From: JAKVCB01 sp965243695
GTDB taxonomy: Bacteria; Planctomycetota; Planctomycetia; Pirellulales; Lacipirellulaceae
Direction: 5' to 3'
DNA length: 64,000 nucleotides
Assembly: GCA_965243695.1 (NCBI GenBank)
Contig: CBDEWC010000025.1
Coordinates: 62,001 to 126,000, forward strand
In this document: positions 9,026-19,400 of the stretch, one piece after another
Position numbering within the stretch: the stretch's first letter is position 1
Layout of the letters: the number at the start of each line of letters is the position of its first letter
Notes under the pieces: generated by a model
Told to the model about the DNA's origin: nothing
Seen by the model: the letters and a program-made list of their open reading frames with translations, nothing else
The model's database searches: none
Program-made: the position numbers and the translations under genes

Positions 9026-9619
9026 CTGGATAGCTCCTTGGGAAATGCGATTTCCGCAGCGTGCTCTGTTTCCGCAGCGTGCTCTGTAGCGTGCTCTGTG
9101 TCCGGTTATCTCTGCCGAGAAGGTCAGTACAAGAAATGCTTCGTGGGATCCAGCGGGCTACAGAACCATGCCTGGTGATTCTGGCCGGTTGGCTATAAAA
9201 ATGAGTGTTTCTCGGCGAGTTTTTTTAGGTCGTGCATGTTTTCAGCGGCTGTGATACGAACCGCATCCGCTGGCCGTCGGATAGGGGTAACGACCAATAA
9301 ATTCCCCTACTTTATTGTCGCAAAAAGTGAATCGGTTGTCCAGAGACACGACCCCTTTCAGGGAGACCCACCAGGCCCCCTGTTTGAGCGGTAGAGCTGG
9401 GGAAAGCAGCCCAAAACCGAAGCACCGGAGATATAAAGTCCCAGGCGGTTGGAAATCCACAGGGGCTGTGATATTCTTCGTTTACAAATGGACATTCTAT
9501 TGCAGTTGGGATGGTGTAAATGCCCCCCCAGGGGCAGTGATTTCCGGGGTCGTCTACCGGGGCCACTCTATCCGACTGTTTCCGTGTCAAACCACGCAAA
9601 TTTTAAGGAGATTTAATCC
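9026..9619. other. Divergent gap between the DUF1559 gene and fae
   Basis: About 590 bases. It holds an 18-bp tandem repeat next to the DUF1559 start, and the leader of fae with its AAGGAG ribosome-binding site at about 9604-9610. On the minus strand 9297-9193 there is a 34-codon TTG-started ORF (MVVTPIRRPADAVRITAAEN...) that reads like protein but cannot be supported further. Confidence 0.4.
9051..9098. repeat. 18-bp tandem repeat, 2.7 copies
   Basis: TTTCCGCAGCGTGCTCTG occurs at 9051-9068 and, identical, at 9069-9086; a 12-bp partial copy (TAGCGTGCTCTG) follows at 9087-9098. It lies 25 bases upstream of the DUF1559 start codon, so it is inside its leader or promoter. Confidence 0.92.
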
Positions 9620-10117
9620 ATGTCGATGTTTATCGGAGAAGCCCTGACCGGCGAGGGAAATGAAATTGCTCACATTGATCTGTTGATTGGCGACAAAGAT
9701 GGCCCTGTCGGGACTGCCTTTGCCAATGCACTAGCGAGGCAAAGCGATGGGCACTCGAATTTGCTGGCCGTGCTGACCCCAAATTTGGCGGTGAAGCCGT
9801 CGACGGTGATGATTACCAAAGTCACCATCAAGGGGATGCGCCAAGCGGTGCAAATGTTTGGCCCTGCCCAGGCAGCCGTTGCAAAGGCGATTGCCGACTC
9901 GGTTGCTGACGGTGTTATTCCGCAAGATCAGGCTGAAGATTTGGTTTGCGTCTGTGGCGTGTTCATTCATCCTGAGGCTGCCGACGACAAAAAGATCTAT
10001 GAATTCAATCACGAAGCCACCAAGATGGCAATAAAAAATGCGATGGAAGGTAAGCCAACAGCGGCCGAGATGCTCTCGGGTAAGGAAGAAGCGGCGCATC
10101 CGTTCCGCGGATTTTAA
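9620..10117 (+). CDS. fae: Formaldehyde-activating enzyme
   Basis: 165 residues, the usual length for Fae. It catalyses condensation of formaldehyde with tetrahydromethanopterin to methylene-H4MPT in the cytoplasm, the entry step of the H4MPT-linked formaldehyde oxidation pathway. The N-terminus GEALTGEGNEIAHIDLLIG contains the catalytic His (His18), and AVQMFGPAQAAVA, GVIPQDQAEDL and the terminal HPF are conserved family positions. A strong AAGGAG site precedes the ATG. Twelve bases downstream is methylene-H4MPT dehydrogenase, the next enzyme of the route, and mch is at 24281-25168. In planctomycetes these genes are thought to serve formaldehyde detoxification or C1 oxidation; the window does not tell which. 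Confidence 0.97.
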   Translation: MSMFIGEALTGEGNEIAHIDLLIGDKDGPVGTAFANALARQSDGHSNLLAVLTPNLAVKPSTVMITKVTIKGMRQAVQMFGPAQAAVAKAIADSVADGVIPQDQAEDLVCVCGVFIHPEAADDKKIYEFNHEATKMAIKNAMEGKPTAAEMLSGKEEAAHPFRGF

Positions 10118-10129
10118 CCGTCGGTTGAG

Positions 10130-10993
10130 ATGTCGCTTCCCACGATCTTGATCTGTTTTGATACGGACCTACAGCCGAGTGTGTTCGACGCGGTTGTGGC
10201 TGCTGATGCGGGTGTTGATCATTTGTTTCGACACGGAGGTGTCCAGCCGGCCGAGGTGCGCGATTTGGTTTACGGTGCGATGTTTACCCGTGCACCGGAG
10301 GACCTCAAGAAAACAGCCGTTTTTATTGGTGGCCAAGACGTGGCGGCTGGCGAGGAAATCCTTCAACAAACCACGGCTTGCTTTTTTGGCCCCATGCGGG
10401 TTTCAGTCATGCTGGACCCCAACGGTGCCAATACCACGGCGGCCGCTGCGGTTCTGGCAGCCCGAAAACATGTGGCCTTGGAAGGGGCAGTGGCTACGGT
10501 GCTGGCCGCGACCGGACCGGTTGGACGTCGTGTCGTGCGGTTATTGGCGCGTGAAAACATGCACGTGCGAGTTGCTTCCCGCCGCCGACAACGGGCCGAA
10601 GAGGTTTGCGCCGAAATCCGTCAGGCCGTTCCAGAAGCCAGTCTGCAGCCTTGCCAAACCAGCAATGAAGCCGAGACCGCCATTGCGGTGGATAGCGCCC
10701 AGGTCGTTGTGGCGGCCGGAGCGCCTGCGGTGGAATTGCTCGCTGACCAGACTCGCCGGCAATGTGGACAGCTTGCCGTTGCGATCGACCTGAGTGCCGT
10801 TCCGCCAGCCGGCATTGGCGGAATCGATCCGCAGGACAAGGCAGTCCGCCGTGACAACCACGTTTGTTATGGAGCGATTGGAGTTGGTGGGACCAAGATG
10901 AAAATTCACAAGGCCGCTATCGAGCGTTTGTTTGAAAGTAATGATTTGGTTTTGGATGCCGAAGAAATCTATGCAATTGGCAAGCAGATTTGA
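10130..10993 (+). CDS. mtdC: NAD(P)-dependent methylene-tetrahydromethanopterin dehydrogenase (MtdB/MtdC family)
   Basis: 287 residues. It oxidises methylene-H4MPT to methenyl-H4MPT with NAD or NADP. The N-terminal part carries FDTDLQPSVFD and TTACFFGPMRVSVMLDPNGANTT, typical of the H4MPT-binding domain of this family, and a Rossmann segment ATGPVGRRVVRLLARE begins at about residue 126. The gene follows fae by 12 bases, so the two are very likely co-transcribed. A separate class, MtdC, was described from planctomycetes, and I choose that symbol from the lineage rather than from diagnostic residues; MtdB is the alternative. It is convergent with the zinc-ribbon gene at 11007. Confidence 0.9.
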   Translation: MSLPTILICFDTDLQPSVFDAVVAADAGVDHLFRHGGVQPAEVRDLVYGAMFTRAPEDLKKTAVFIGGQDVAAGEEILQQTTACFFGPMRVSVMLDPNGANTTAAAAVLAARKHVALEGAVATVLAATGPVGRRVVRLLARENMHVRVASRRRQRAEEVCAEIRQAVPEASLQPCQTSNEAETAIAVDSAQVVVAAGAPAVELLADQTRRQCGQLAVAIDLSAVPPAGIGGIDPQDKAVRRDNHVCYGAIGVGGTKMKIHKAAIERLFESNDLVLDAEEIYAIGKQI

Positions 10994-11006
10994 ACCGTGG
11001 GTAGGG

Positions 11007-11651
11007 TCATAGCAGAAGCAGCGATCCTAAGAGGATGGCAAGCACCACAGCGCTGGCAATCGCGACGGTGGCGTGGAGTCGTCGTCGAAAGCGGGCTTTT
11101 TGATCGGGTGTGCGGCTCTTGAGCTCAACCGTGTGCCCTTGATGATCGACAACCTGCTTGGGAGTTTCGTGGATTGCAAAAGGGGATTCGCCAGCATTTT
11201 TCGCCGGCCTGCGACGTGACAAAATGTAGTTGTCGACCGCTGCCGTGGTTTCGGACTGGCTTGATTTTGGTGTGCCTGCGGGCGGCACCTGGTCTTCTCT
11301 GATTTGTGGTGGCCGTTCTACGGAGTGTTTATCCGCAGTCCGGCCTGTTTGTTCTACCGGAGGCGAGGGGGCAACAAAGTCGGCTGGGGCTGAAGGGTCT
11401 AGATTCGGGGTCGCCCGTTCCACCGGAGGCGGGGGAGCAACAAAGTCGGCTGGGGCCAAAGCGTCCAGGTTCGAGTTCTTCGGCTCCCCTGGTGGCAGGG
11501 GAGCAACAAAGCCAGGTGGTGCTAAAGGGTCCAGATTCGGGACCGTCACCACCTGTTCACAATGCGGGCAGGTTACTTGATGACCCTGCCAGGCGAGTTC
11601 GACTTGAAACGCACCGTCGCAGAGGGGGCAAGCTAGTTGGGCTAGGTTCAT
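11007..11651 (-). CDS. Zinc-ribbon, proline-rich repeat, single-helix membrane protein
   Basis: 214 residues. An N-terminal zinc ribbon (CPLCDGAF...CPHCEQVV, residues about 8-36) is followed by three tandem copies of a 23-24-residue unit built around NLD-LAP--FVAP-PPVE (about residues 43-108), a charged linker and one C-terminal membrane helix (about 195-213). The repeat is also visible in the DNA as three copies about 72 bp apart. This gives a tail-anchored protein with a cytoplasmic zinc ribbon on a proline-rich stalk. Zinc-ribbon membrane proteins of this kind are common in planctomycetes and have no known function. Compare the protein at 33703-34557, which has the same outline plus a GYF domain. 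Confidence 0.72.
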   Translation of the reverse strand: MNLAQLACPLCDGAFQVELAWQGHQVTCPHCEQVVTVPNLDPLAPPGFVAPLPPGEPKNSNLDALAPADFVAPPPPVERATPNLDPSAPADFVAPSPPVEQTGRTADKHSVERPPQIREDQVPPAGTPKSSQSETTAAVDNYILSRRRPAKNAGESPFAIHETPKQVVDHQGHTVELKSRTPDQKARFRRRLHATVAIASAVVLAILLGSLLLL

Positions 11652-11751
11652 AGCTGGCGGTTAGGTTCTGGATGCGTGATGATGGAATTAGGGTAATTTT
11701 CAGGGAAGGTTCATCTCCATTATTCAACACCAGGCTGTTACCATCTAGATC

Positions 11752-12381
11752 ATGGCCAGACGCAAAGTTAATCATCAGGCGGGTGTCCCGCCATCCCGCC
11801 CCGCACGCCCATCCACCGGTTTGTCGGTCCGACGTACCAGCAACGGGGTTGGCTGGAAGTTGGTGTACCCTCGTTGTGTGCGGGATCGTGCAGAAGATAT
11901 TCTTGAAGTGCGAGCCATGATTGAGGCAGGCGAATTGGAAATTGCCGTCGACGAATTGCGGTGGTTGCTGTCAGGTTGCAGCGAATTTGTCGAGGCACAC
12001 ACACTTTTGGGTCAACTGGCCCTGGAGATGGGTGGCGACTTGCCGCTGGCTCGCGGCCACTTTGGTTACGGATACCAGTTGGGATGGTGGGCCATCAAGC
12101 GGGCTGGGCAGGTTGCCCCCTTACTCTGTTTGCATCCGGCAAACCGACCCTTCTTTCTGGCGGGCCAAGGGCTTGCCTGGTGCCTCCACCAGTTGGACAA
12201 GTCACATATGGCCAGCGAGATTATTGAATCCTTGCTCACGATGGACCCATCCGACCCGCTTGAGTTGCGCACGATGTTCGATCGCCTGCAAACGGACGAT
12301 TTACCCATGGCCCAACTGCTGGATACCTTTCCAGAACGAGACCAGCCAGGGCCGCCCGGCGAACCCTCCTCCGAGGATTAA
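11752..12381 (+). CDS. Conserved TPR-like protein
   Basis: 209 residues. No signal peptide. The central region (about 45-165) has helical-pair spacing of tetratricopeptide repeats, with phrases such as GELEIAVDELRWLL, EFVEAHTLLGQLAL and LAWCLHQLDKSHMASE. The start of the recognisable part is GWKLVYPRCVRDRAEDI. I recognise the general type as a conserved planctomycete hypothetical and would not assign a function beyond protein binding. The first 35 residues are basic and low in conservation, so the true start could be later. The 3' end overlaps the stop of the convergent methyltransferase gene by 4 bases. Confidence 0.68.
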   Translation: MARRKVNHQAGVPPSRPARPSTGLSVRRTSNGVGWKLVYPRCVRDRAEDILEVRAMIEAGELEIAVDELRWLLSGCSEFVEAHTLLGQLALEMGGDLPLARGHFGYGYQLGWWAIKRAGQVAPLLCLHPANRPFFLAGQGLAWCLHQLDKSHMASEIIESLLTMDPSDPLELRTMFDRLQTDDLPMAQLLDTFPERDQPGPPGEPSSED

Positions 12382-13265
12382 TCTGGCCAACGAGCGTACA
12401 CGCCACTCTGCAGTTGTCTTCCATCCCGACTCGTTAGCGAAAGCGTGCCAGTCGCCGGTGGTTGCCCACAATGACCAAAAATTCCGTCCGCCGTATAGGC
12501 GGCCAGTTCAGCCGGACCGATGCTGGGCGAGTGGCAGGTTGCCAGTACCAGGGTTGGTTGCCTTGAGGTGAGCTTGCCACAAAGGTCAAGCAAGGTGGGG
12601 AGGTGCTGGGTAATTTTCCAGATCTCACCTTTGGGACCGTGGCCATAGGTGGGGGGGTCGAGAATGACACCGTCATACTGTTCGCCTCGCTTAAGTTCTC
12701 GGCGACAATATTTCATAGCATCCTCAACGACCCAGCGAATCGAGCAATCCTCCAAATTGGAGATCACGGCATTGCGGCGAGCCCGACGCACGATATTCGC
12801 TGCTGCATCGACATGGGTGACATTGGCTCCAGCCAACGCAGCGGCCAGCGTGCTTCCTCCGGTGTAGGCAAACAGATTTAGGATTTTTAGCGGCTTTCGG
12901 GCAGCGGCAACTTTGCCAGCAAGCCATTTCCAATGGGTGGCTTGTTCGGGGAAAACTCCCACATGCCCAAAAGGGGAAGGGCGTAGTTCAAAGCAGATTT
13001 CTGGATAGGGTGGCTCAAGGTTGTGGTTGGGTAACGCAAATTCCATTTTCCATGTTTTCGGTAGTGCATCCGCTGGTGACCATTTTCCGTTTGTACCTGC
13101 GGTCCGTTTGTAACGGGCAACCGCATCTCGCCAGGTTTGTAGGTCGACTTGTGTTGGACCTTGTGCCGCCGGCGACGGGCGGTCGATCACGATTTTTCCA
13201 AATCGCTCCAACTTTCGTTGTTGGCCGAAATCAAGGAGTTCATAGGTAAGCGACATATCACGCAT
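12378..13265 (-). CDS. Class I SAM-dependent methyltransferase (RlmI/RlmK-like)
   Basis: 295 residues. The Rossmann methyltransferase core has motif I LNLFAYTGGSTLAAA (about residue 129), a motif II-like VTHVDAA and the catalytic ILDPPTYG (about residue 201), as in rRNA cytosine/guanine methyltransferases of the RlmI/RlmK group that modify 23S rRNA. The N-terminal 100 residues lack a recognisable PUA domain, so it is the short form. An ATG three codons inside (13256) is an alternative start. No evidence fixes the exact substrate. Confidence 0.85.
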   Translation of the reverse strand: MRDMSLTYELLDFGQQRKLERFGKIVIDRPSPAAQGPTQVDLQTWRDAVARYKRTAGTNGKWSPADALPKTWKMEFALPNHNLEPPYPEICFELRPSPFGHVGVFPEQATHWKWLAGKVAAARKPLKILNLFAYTGGSTLAAALAGANVTHVDAAANIVRRARRNAVISNLEDCSIRWVVEDAMKYCRRELKRGEQYDGVILDPPTYGHGPKGEIWKITQHLPTLLDLCGKLTSRQPTLVLATCHSPSIGPAELAAYTADGIFGHCGQPPATGTLSLTSRDGRQLQSGVYARWPD

Positions 13266-13498
13266 GGTTCAGCGGGTTTGGGGGAAATGCGATGTCTTGG
13301 GTCCATCATCCAGGGTTGCCGAGCGGAGGTCGAAATCGGCAGGAAACATAGTTTCAAGCATATCCATTACGGTCGACCAACGAGAAGCCATTTACGGCCA
13401 ATCCGTCACTTTCCGCGTTTTGGAAAGTGGCGTAGAATACGTGGCTTCTTTCTGTTTTGTACTATGAATGCCATTTGACGGATATTCCCACCAAAACC
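13266..13498. other. Short divergent gap between the methyltransferase and uvrA
   Basis: About 230 bases, with no gene. It should carry the promoters for both neighbours. Confidence 0.4.
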
Positions 13499-16400
13499 AT
13501 GCCCGCCTCCGATATCGTGATCAAAGGGGCTCGCGAGCACAACCTGCGCGACGTCGACCTTGTATTGCCCCGTAATCAATTGATTTGTCTGACAGGTGTT
13601 TCCGGGTCAGGCAAGAGTTCGCTTGCTTTCGACACGTTGTTCGCCGAGGGGCAGCGGCGTTATGTCGAGAGTTTATCAACCTTTGCCCGGCAGTTTCTGG
13701 GGCAGATGCCCAAGCCTGACGTTGATTACATCGGTGGGCTCAGTCCTTCGATTTCGATTTCGCAGAAGTCTTCAGGAAATAATCCTCGTTCAACCGTTGG
13801 CACGATCACGGAGATCTATGATTTTCTTCGTGTGTTGTTTGCTCGTGTTGGGCAAGGGCATTGCCCGCAGTGCAAACGGCTGATCACGGCACAGACGCGC
13901 GAACAAATCATTGCCCGCATCCTGACGCTGCCCTCCAAAACGCGATTTGCGGTACTTGCGCCGATCATTCGTGGCCAAAAGGGAAGGTACCAGGACCTCT
14001 TTGAAGACCTTTTGAAGCGGGGATTTGTTCGTGCCCGGGTTGATGGAACCATTGTACAGCTGAGTGACGATTTGGGGCTTGATCGTCAAATGAGGCATTA
14101 CATTGAGGTGGTGACCGATCGTCTGGTGATTGGTTCTTCGACTATTCGCGGTCGGTTGGCCGAGGCTGTCGATGCAGCTCTCAAGGCGGGAGATGGCAAT
14201 CTGATCATTGCCGTTGAACAGGAGGCAGCCTCGTCCAGTGGAACCGGAGGTGGTGCCGCGGCACGGCGGACCGGACTTCAGCCGGGCGATATTCCACTCT
14301 CGTCGCAGTTTGCCTGCACGCATTGTGAGATCAGCTTTGAGCCTCCTTCACCTCAACTTTTCAGTTTTAACAGTCCGCAAGGAATGTGTTTGGAATGTGA
14401 TGGTCTGGGAGAATTTTACAGCTTTGATCCCGATCGACTTGTAGCCGATCCAGATCTTTCTTTTTCACAAGGTTGTATTGAACTGGTTGGAAAGTGGAAA
14501 GATTTAGGCCGCTGGAAGCGGCATATCTATCGGGGAGTTGCCGAAACGATCGAACGCAAACGCGAATGGGAGGAGGGGACCTTACTGGAAAAGCCTTGGT
14601 GTGAGCTCACCGAAGAACAAAGTAATGTTTGGTTGTGGGGTACGAGTGATGAACATATCACTTTCACCTGGCGGTCTGGTCGTTCCTCGGAGAAACATGG
14701 CGGCATCTTCGAGGGTATTATTCCAGAATTGTTGGATCGTTACCGGTCGAGCAACAACACGGCAAAAATCCGCCAGCTCGAAAAATATATGAGTGTAATC
14801 GAGTGCCCTGACTGTTGTGGCCAGCGGCTTAATCCGCAGGCGCGGTCTGTCACCATTACCTCAGCCAGCCCCGAATTTTCGGATTGTCCAGAGAGAACAC
14901 TTCCAGAGATTTGCGGGCTACCGGTTGCTGATGCTGTCGCTTTCTTTGGTGAACTTGTTCTCGATAAAAATCGACAGTTTATTGCCACAGAAGCACTGAA
15001 AGAGATTCGGGGACGGTTTGGTTTTCTGGTCAATGTAGGACTCAACTACCTTTCACTTAGCCGTACGGCACCGACTTTGTCAGGTGGAGAGAGCCAGCGA
15101 ATTCGTTTAGCCGGACAAATCGGCTGTGGTTTGGTGGGAGTACTGTACATTCTCGATGAACCCTCCATTGGTTTACATCCGCGTGACAATGCTCGACTAC
15201 TAGCAACCCTGCAACAATTACGGGATTTGGGCAATACGGTCGTGGTTGTGGAGCACGATGAAGAGACGATGAGGGCAGCTGACCATCTCATTGATTTTGG
15301 ACCTGGACCAGGAATTCGGGGTGGAGAAGTCGTGGCGATGGGAACGGCTACCGAGATCGCACAGCAGAAAAAGAGCGTGACGGGCGCTTACCTAAGCGGA
15401 CACAAGTGCATTGCTGTTCCCCAGCAACGGCGGCTGAGAAGTGATGGGGAATCGTTTCAGAAAACGGCTGTGGCGACAACTGAGGATCAGGCCGACAGTT
15501 CTAAGGCACCTGGCAGCGCTGCACTTCGAATCGTTGGTGCTCGCCACAACAATTTGAAGAATGTCGATGTGGAGATTCCGCTCGGCGCGTTTGTCTGTGT
15601 AACAGGTGTGTCGGGGTCGGGAAAAAGTTCTCTTGTCCAAGATATTCTCTCCGACGCACTGCGGCGCGATTTAATGAATGGCAAAAGTGATCCAGGAGAG
15701 CATGAACGGATTGATGGAGTTGAGCACCTTGACAAGTTGATTGCAATTGACCAGTCGCCCATTGGACGTACTCCGCGATCGAATCCAGCGACCTACATCA
15801 AGGTCTTTGACGATATCCGCAACCTCTATGCTCAACTGCCAGAATCCAAACGACGCGGGTACAAGCCTGGCCGGTTCAGCTTCAATGTTAAAGGGGGTCG
15901 CTGCGAAGCCTGTGACGGTAATGGTGCGAACAAGATCGAGATGGATTTTCTCGCCGATGTTTGGGTTGCCTGCCCAATTTGCCAGGGGCGCCGATTTAAT
16001 CGCGAAACGCTTCAGGTTTTGTATCGTGATCGAAATATCGCCGATGTCCTGGAAATGGGTGTTCAGCAAGCCCTGGAGCATTTTGAGAATATTCCGTCGA
16101 TACACCACAAGCTCAGCACACTGCAATCCGTGGGCATGGACTATGTGAAGCTCGGTCAACCCTCTCCAACTCTCTCGGGTGGTGAAGCTCAGCGAATCAA
16201 GCTGGCGCGGGAGTTGGTCAAAAAGTCGACTCGTAAAACACTCTACTTGCTCGACGAACCAACCACCGGCTTGCACTTTGCAGATATTGAGTTGCTGTTA
16301 AATGTGTTGCATGATTTTGTCAAAGCAGGAAATACAGTTTTGGTTGTCGAGCACAATCTCGACGTCATCAAGACAGCTGATTGGGTCATCGACATGGGGC

Positions 16401-19400
16401 CTGAGGGTGGTCGTGAAGGTGGATGGCTAGTCGTTGCCGGGACACCGGAAGACGTGGCACGAAACGAAAAATCCTATACGGGACGGTCGTTGAGGTCGGT
16501 ACTAAAACTCGATTTGCCGGCGGTGCAGGAAGTGAGCCGAAGTAAGGCCAAACGGAAATTGGTACCAAAAGTTCGCCAGGCGACTCACATTACCGTTCAA
16601 GGTGCTCAGCAACACAATTTACAAAACGTCAATGTAAAACTGCCACGCGACCAAATGACGGTTTTTTGTGGTCCCAGCGGCTCGGGGAAGACCTCGCTTG
16701 CCATGGATACCATTTATGCAGAAGGCCAGCGACGGTATGTCGAAAGCCTTAGCGCTTACGCTCGCCAATTTGTCGGCCAGATGCAAAAACCCAAGCTTGA
16801 ACACATCGACGGATTGTCGCCGGCGATTGCTATTGAGCAGCGCAGCGCCGGGCACTCGCCTCGGTCGACGGTTGGTACCGTCACGGAGATTTACGATTAC
16901 TTTCGCATTCTGATGGCCCGCCTTGGACAGCCACACTGTCCCGACTGCGATTTGCCAATTGGTACCCAAACAGCCGATCAAATTGTCGACAAGATTCTTG
17001 CCGAGCCGACGGGTACCAAGCTTTATGTGATGGCACCCATCGATGTGCAAGTGGGTCAGCAGTATGAAACACTTTGGGACTCGTTACGCACAAGTGGGTA
17101 TTTGCGGGTGCGAATCGATGGTCACACCTATTCGCTTGACGAAATACCAAGCATTGACCGAAAGCGAAATCATAGTGTGGAATTGGTGGTTGACCGTATC
17201 GTGGTCCGTAAAAGTGTTTCCGGGAGAATTGCCGATAGCGTTGAAAATACCCTGGCGTTTGGCAAAGGGGTTTTGCGGGTTGCCTATTTGGACGATGAGA
17301 TCCCAGAGCCCCGCTGGCGAGTTCGTACACACAGTCAACACCTTGTCTGTGAGCAGTGTGCGAGAAGTTTTGAACCACTCACGCCACACAATTTTTCTTT
17401 CAACAGTTCTCTTGGTTGGTGTGAGGCGTGTGACGGACTTGGCACACAAAGGGGAGCGAACCCGGCCGCGCTGATTCGTGATCCCAATATGACACTGGCT
17501 GACGGAGCAATTTATGCCTGGCCGAATATCAATCGCGAGATATCGCGTGCGATGCTAGCTGCTTTGTCGGCGCACGCGGGCATTCCCATAGAGACGCCGT
17601 ACGCACGGCTTTCGGCTCGGCAACGAAGAATGGTTCTACATGGTACCAATGAAGAGTGGATTGAAGTTCGGCCTCCAACAACGAGTGGCAGTGGCAAGCG
17701 AGGTGGCGCCAAGAGGAATGCTTCGAGTCAGCAGGAATCGCCCCTATTTCCCCCCTTTCGGTTTCAATTCAAGGGGCTGTATCCGGCCTTGGAAGAAGCC
17801 TCGCGGTTATCTCCGCGATTTCGAAGCCAACTGGAACACCTTGTCGATGAAGTCGATTGCAGTGAATGTGGGGGGAGCCGCTTGCGAGATGATGCGGCTG
17901 CGGTTCGTTTCCGCAAGCAGACCATGAATGATTATTGCCAGGTTCCGCTTGGTGAATTGCTCGACGTGGTCAGTAAATGGCGGCTTAAGCCAAACGAACG
18001 TAAAGTCGCTGGCGAACTGATTCGGGAAATCAAGAATCGCCTGACGTTCCTCGTCGATGTTGGTTTGGATTATCTCACGGTCGGCAGGTCAGCGCCAACG
18101 CTTTCGGGTGGCGAATTGCAACGAATCCGCCTCGCAAGCCAGGTCGGCAGCGGGTTGTGCGGAGTACTGTATGTGCTTGACGAACCAACCATTGGACTCC
18201 ACCCCAGGGATAACGGACGACTTGTTGCAGCACTCGGTAAACTTCGTGACTTGGGCAATACTTTGCTTGTGGTGGAGCATGACCGGGACGTCGTTGCCAG
18301 CGCCGACCAGTTGTTCGATTTTGGCCCGGGCGCGGGGCGTCTGGGTGGGCACATTGTGGCGCGCGGTACACCTGAGGAGGTTGGGCAGCGTCGCAAGAGC
18401 TTGACAGGCCAGTATCTCACCGGGAAAAAATCGATTCCTATTCCTCAAAACCGTCGGCCTCGTAATCAAGCCTCGATAGAAATTATGGGAGCGACGCAAC
18501 ATAATCTCAAGAACATCGACGTTGAGATTCCATTGGGTACCCTGACGGCTGTCACCGGTGTAAGTGGAAGTGGTAAAAGTTCCCTGATCAACAATATTCT
18601 TTACAATCAGCTTGCCCGCGTTTTGCACCGGGCTAGTACTTCACCGGGTGCCCATGCCAAGATCCGTGGAATTAAAAATATCAACAAAGTTATTCGAGTT
18701 GACCAGCAGCCACTTGGCAATACACCCACGTCGAATCCGGCGACCTACACCGGTGTCTTCGAGCATATTCGGCAACTGTTTGCACAACTTCCCGAGGCCA
18801 AGCTGCGCGGTTTTACGGCCCGGCGGTTTAGTTTTAACGTTGCCGGAGGGCGGTGTGACGACTGTCAGGGAGCTGGCGAAGTATGCATTGAAATGCATTT
18901 CCTGCCTGATGTATGGGTTCAATGTGAAACCTGCAAAGGTCAGCGGTACAATCCCGACACACTCGCGGTTCGCTATCACGGCCAGAGTATTGCGGATGTG
19001 CTGGCAATGCCTTGTTGTGAAGCGGTTGGGTTATTTGACGACTTTTCCAGGATTCGGCATATTCTGCAGACACTGTGCGACGTTGGCTTGGGTTATCTGA
19101 CACTTGGACAAAGCGCGCCGACCCTGTCAGGAGGCGAAGCGCAACGGGTAAAACTGGCAGCAGAACTAGCCCGCCCCGATACAGGGCGAACACTCTATAT
19201 TCTGGATGAACCCACGACAGGCCTTCATTTCGAAGATCTCGTCAAACTGTTGGACGTGCTCAACCGGTTGGTCGATCAAGGCAACACGGTGATTGTCATC
19301 GAACACAATCTCGATGTCATCAAATCGGCAGATTGGGTGATCGACCTTGGTCCCGAGGCTGGTGCTGAGGGAGGCTCGCTTGTGGCAGTCGGGACTCCAG

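Noticed and set aside
9193..9297. 34-codon minus-strand ORF (MVVTPIRRPADAVRITAAEN...)
   Set aside because: It reads like protein but starts with TTG, is very short and has no independent support; mentioned only in the gap entry.
13457..13498. Extended UvrA start at TTG 13457
   Set aside because: The extra 14 residues are unlike UvrA, and the ATG at 13499 begins the conserved N-terminus.
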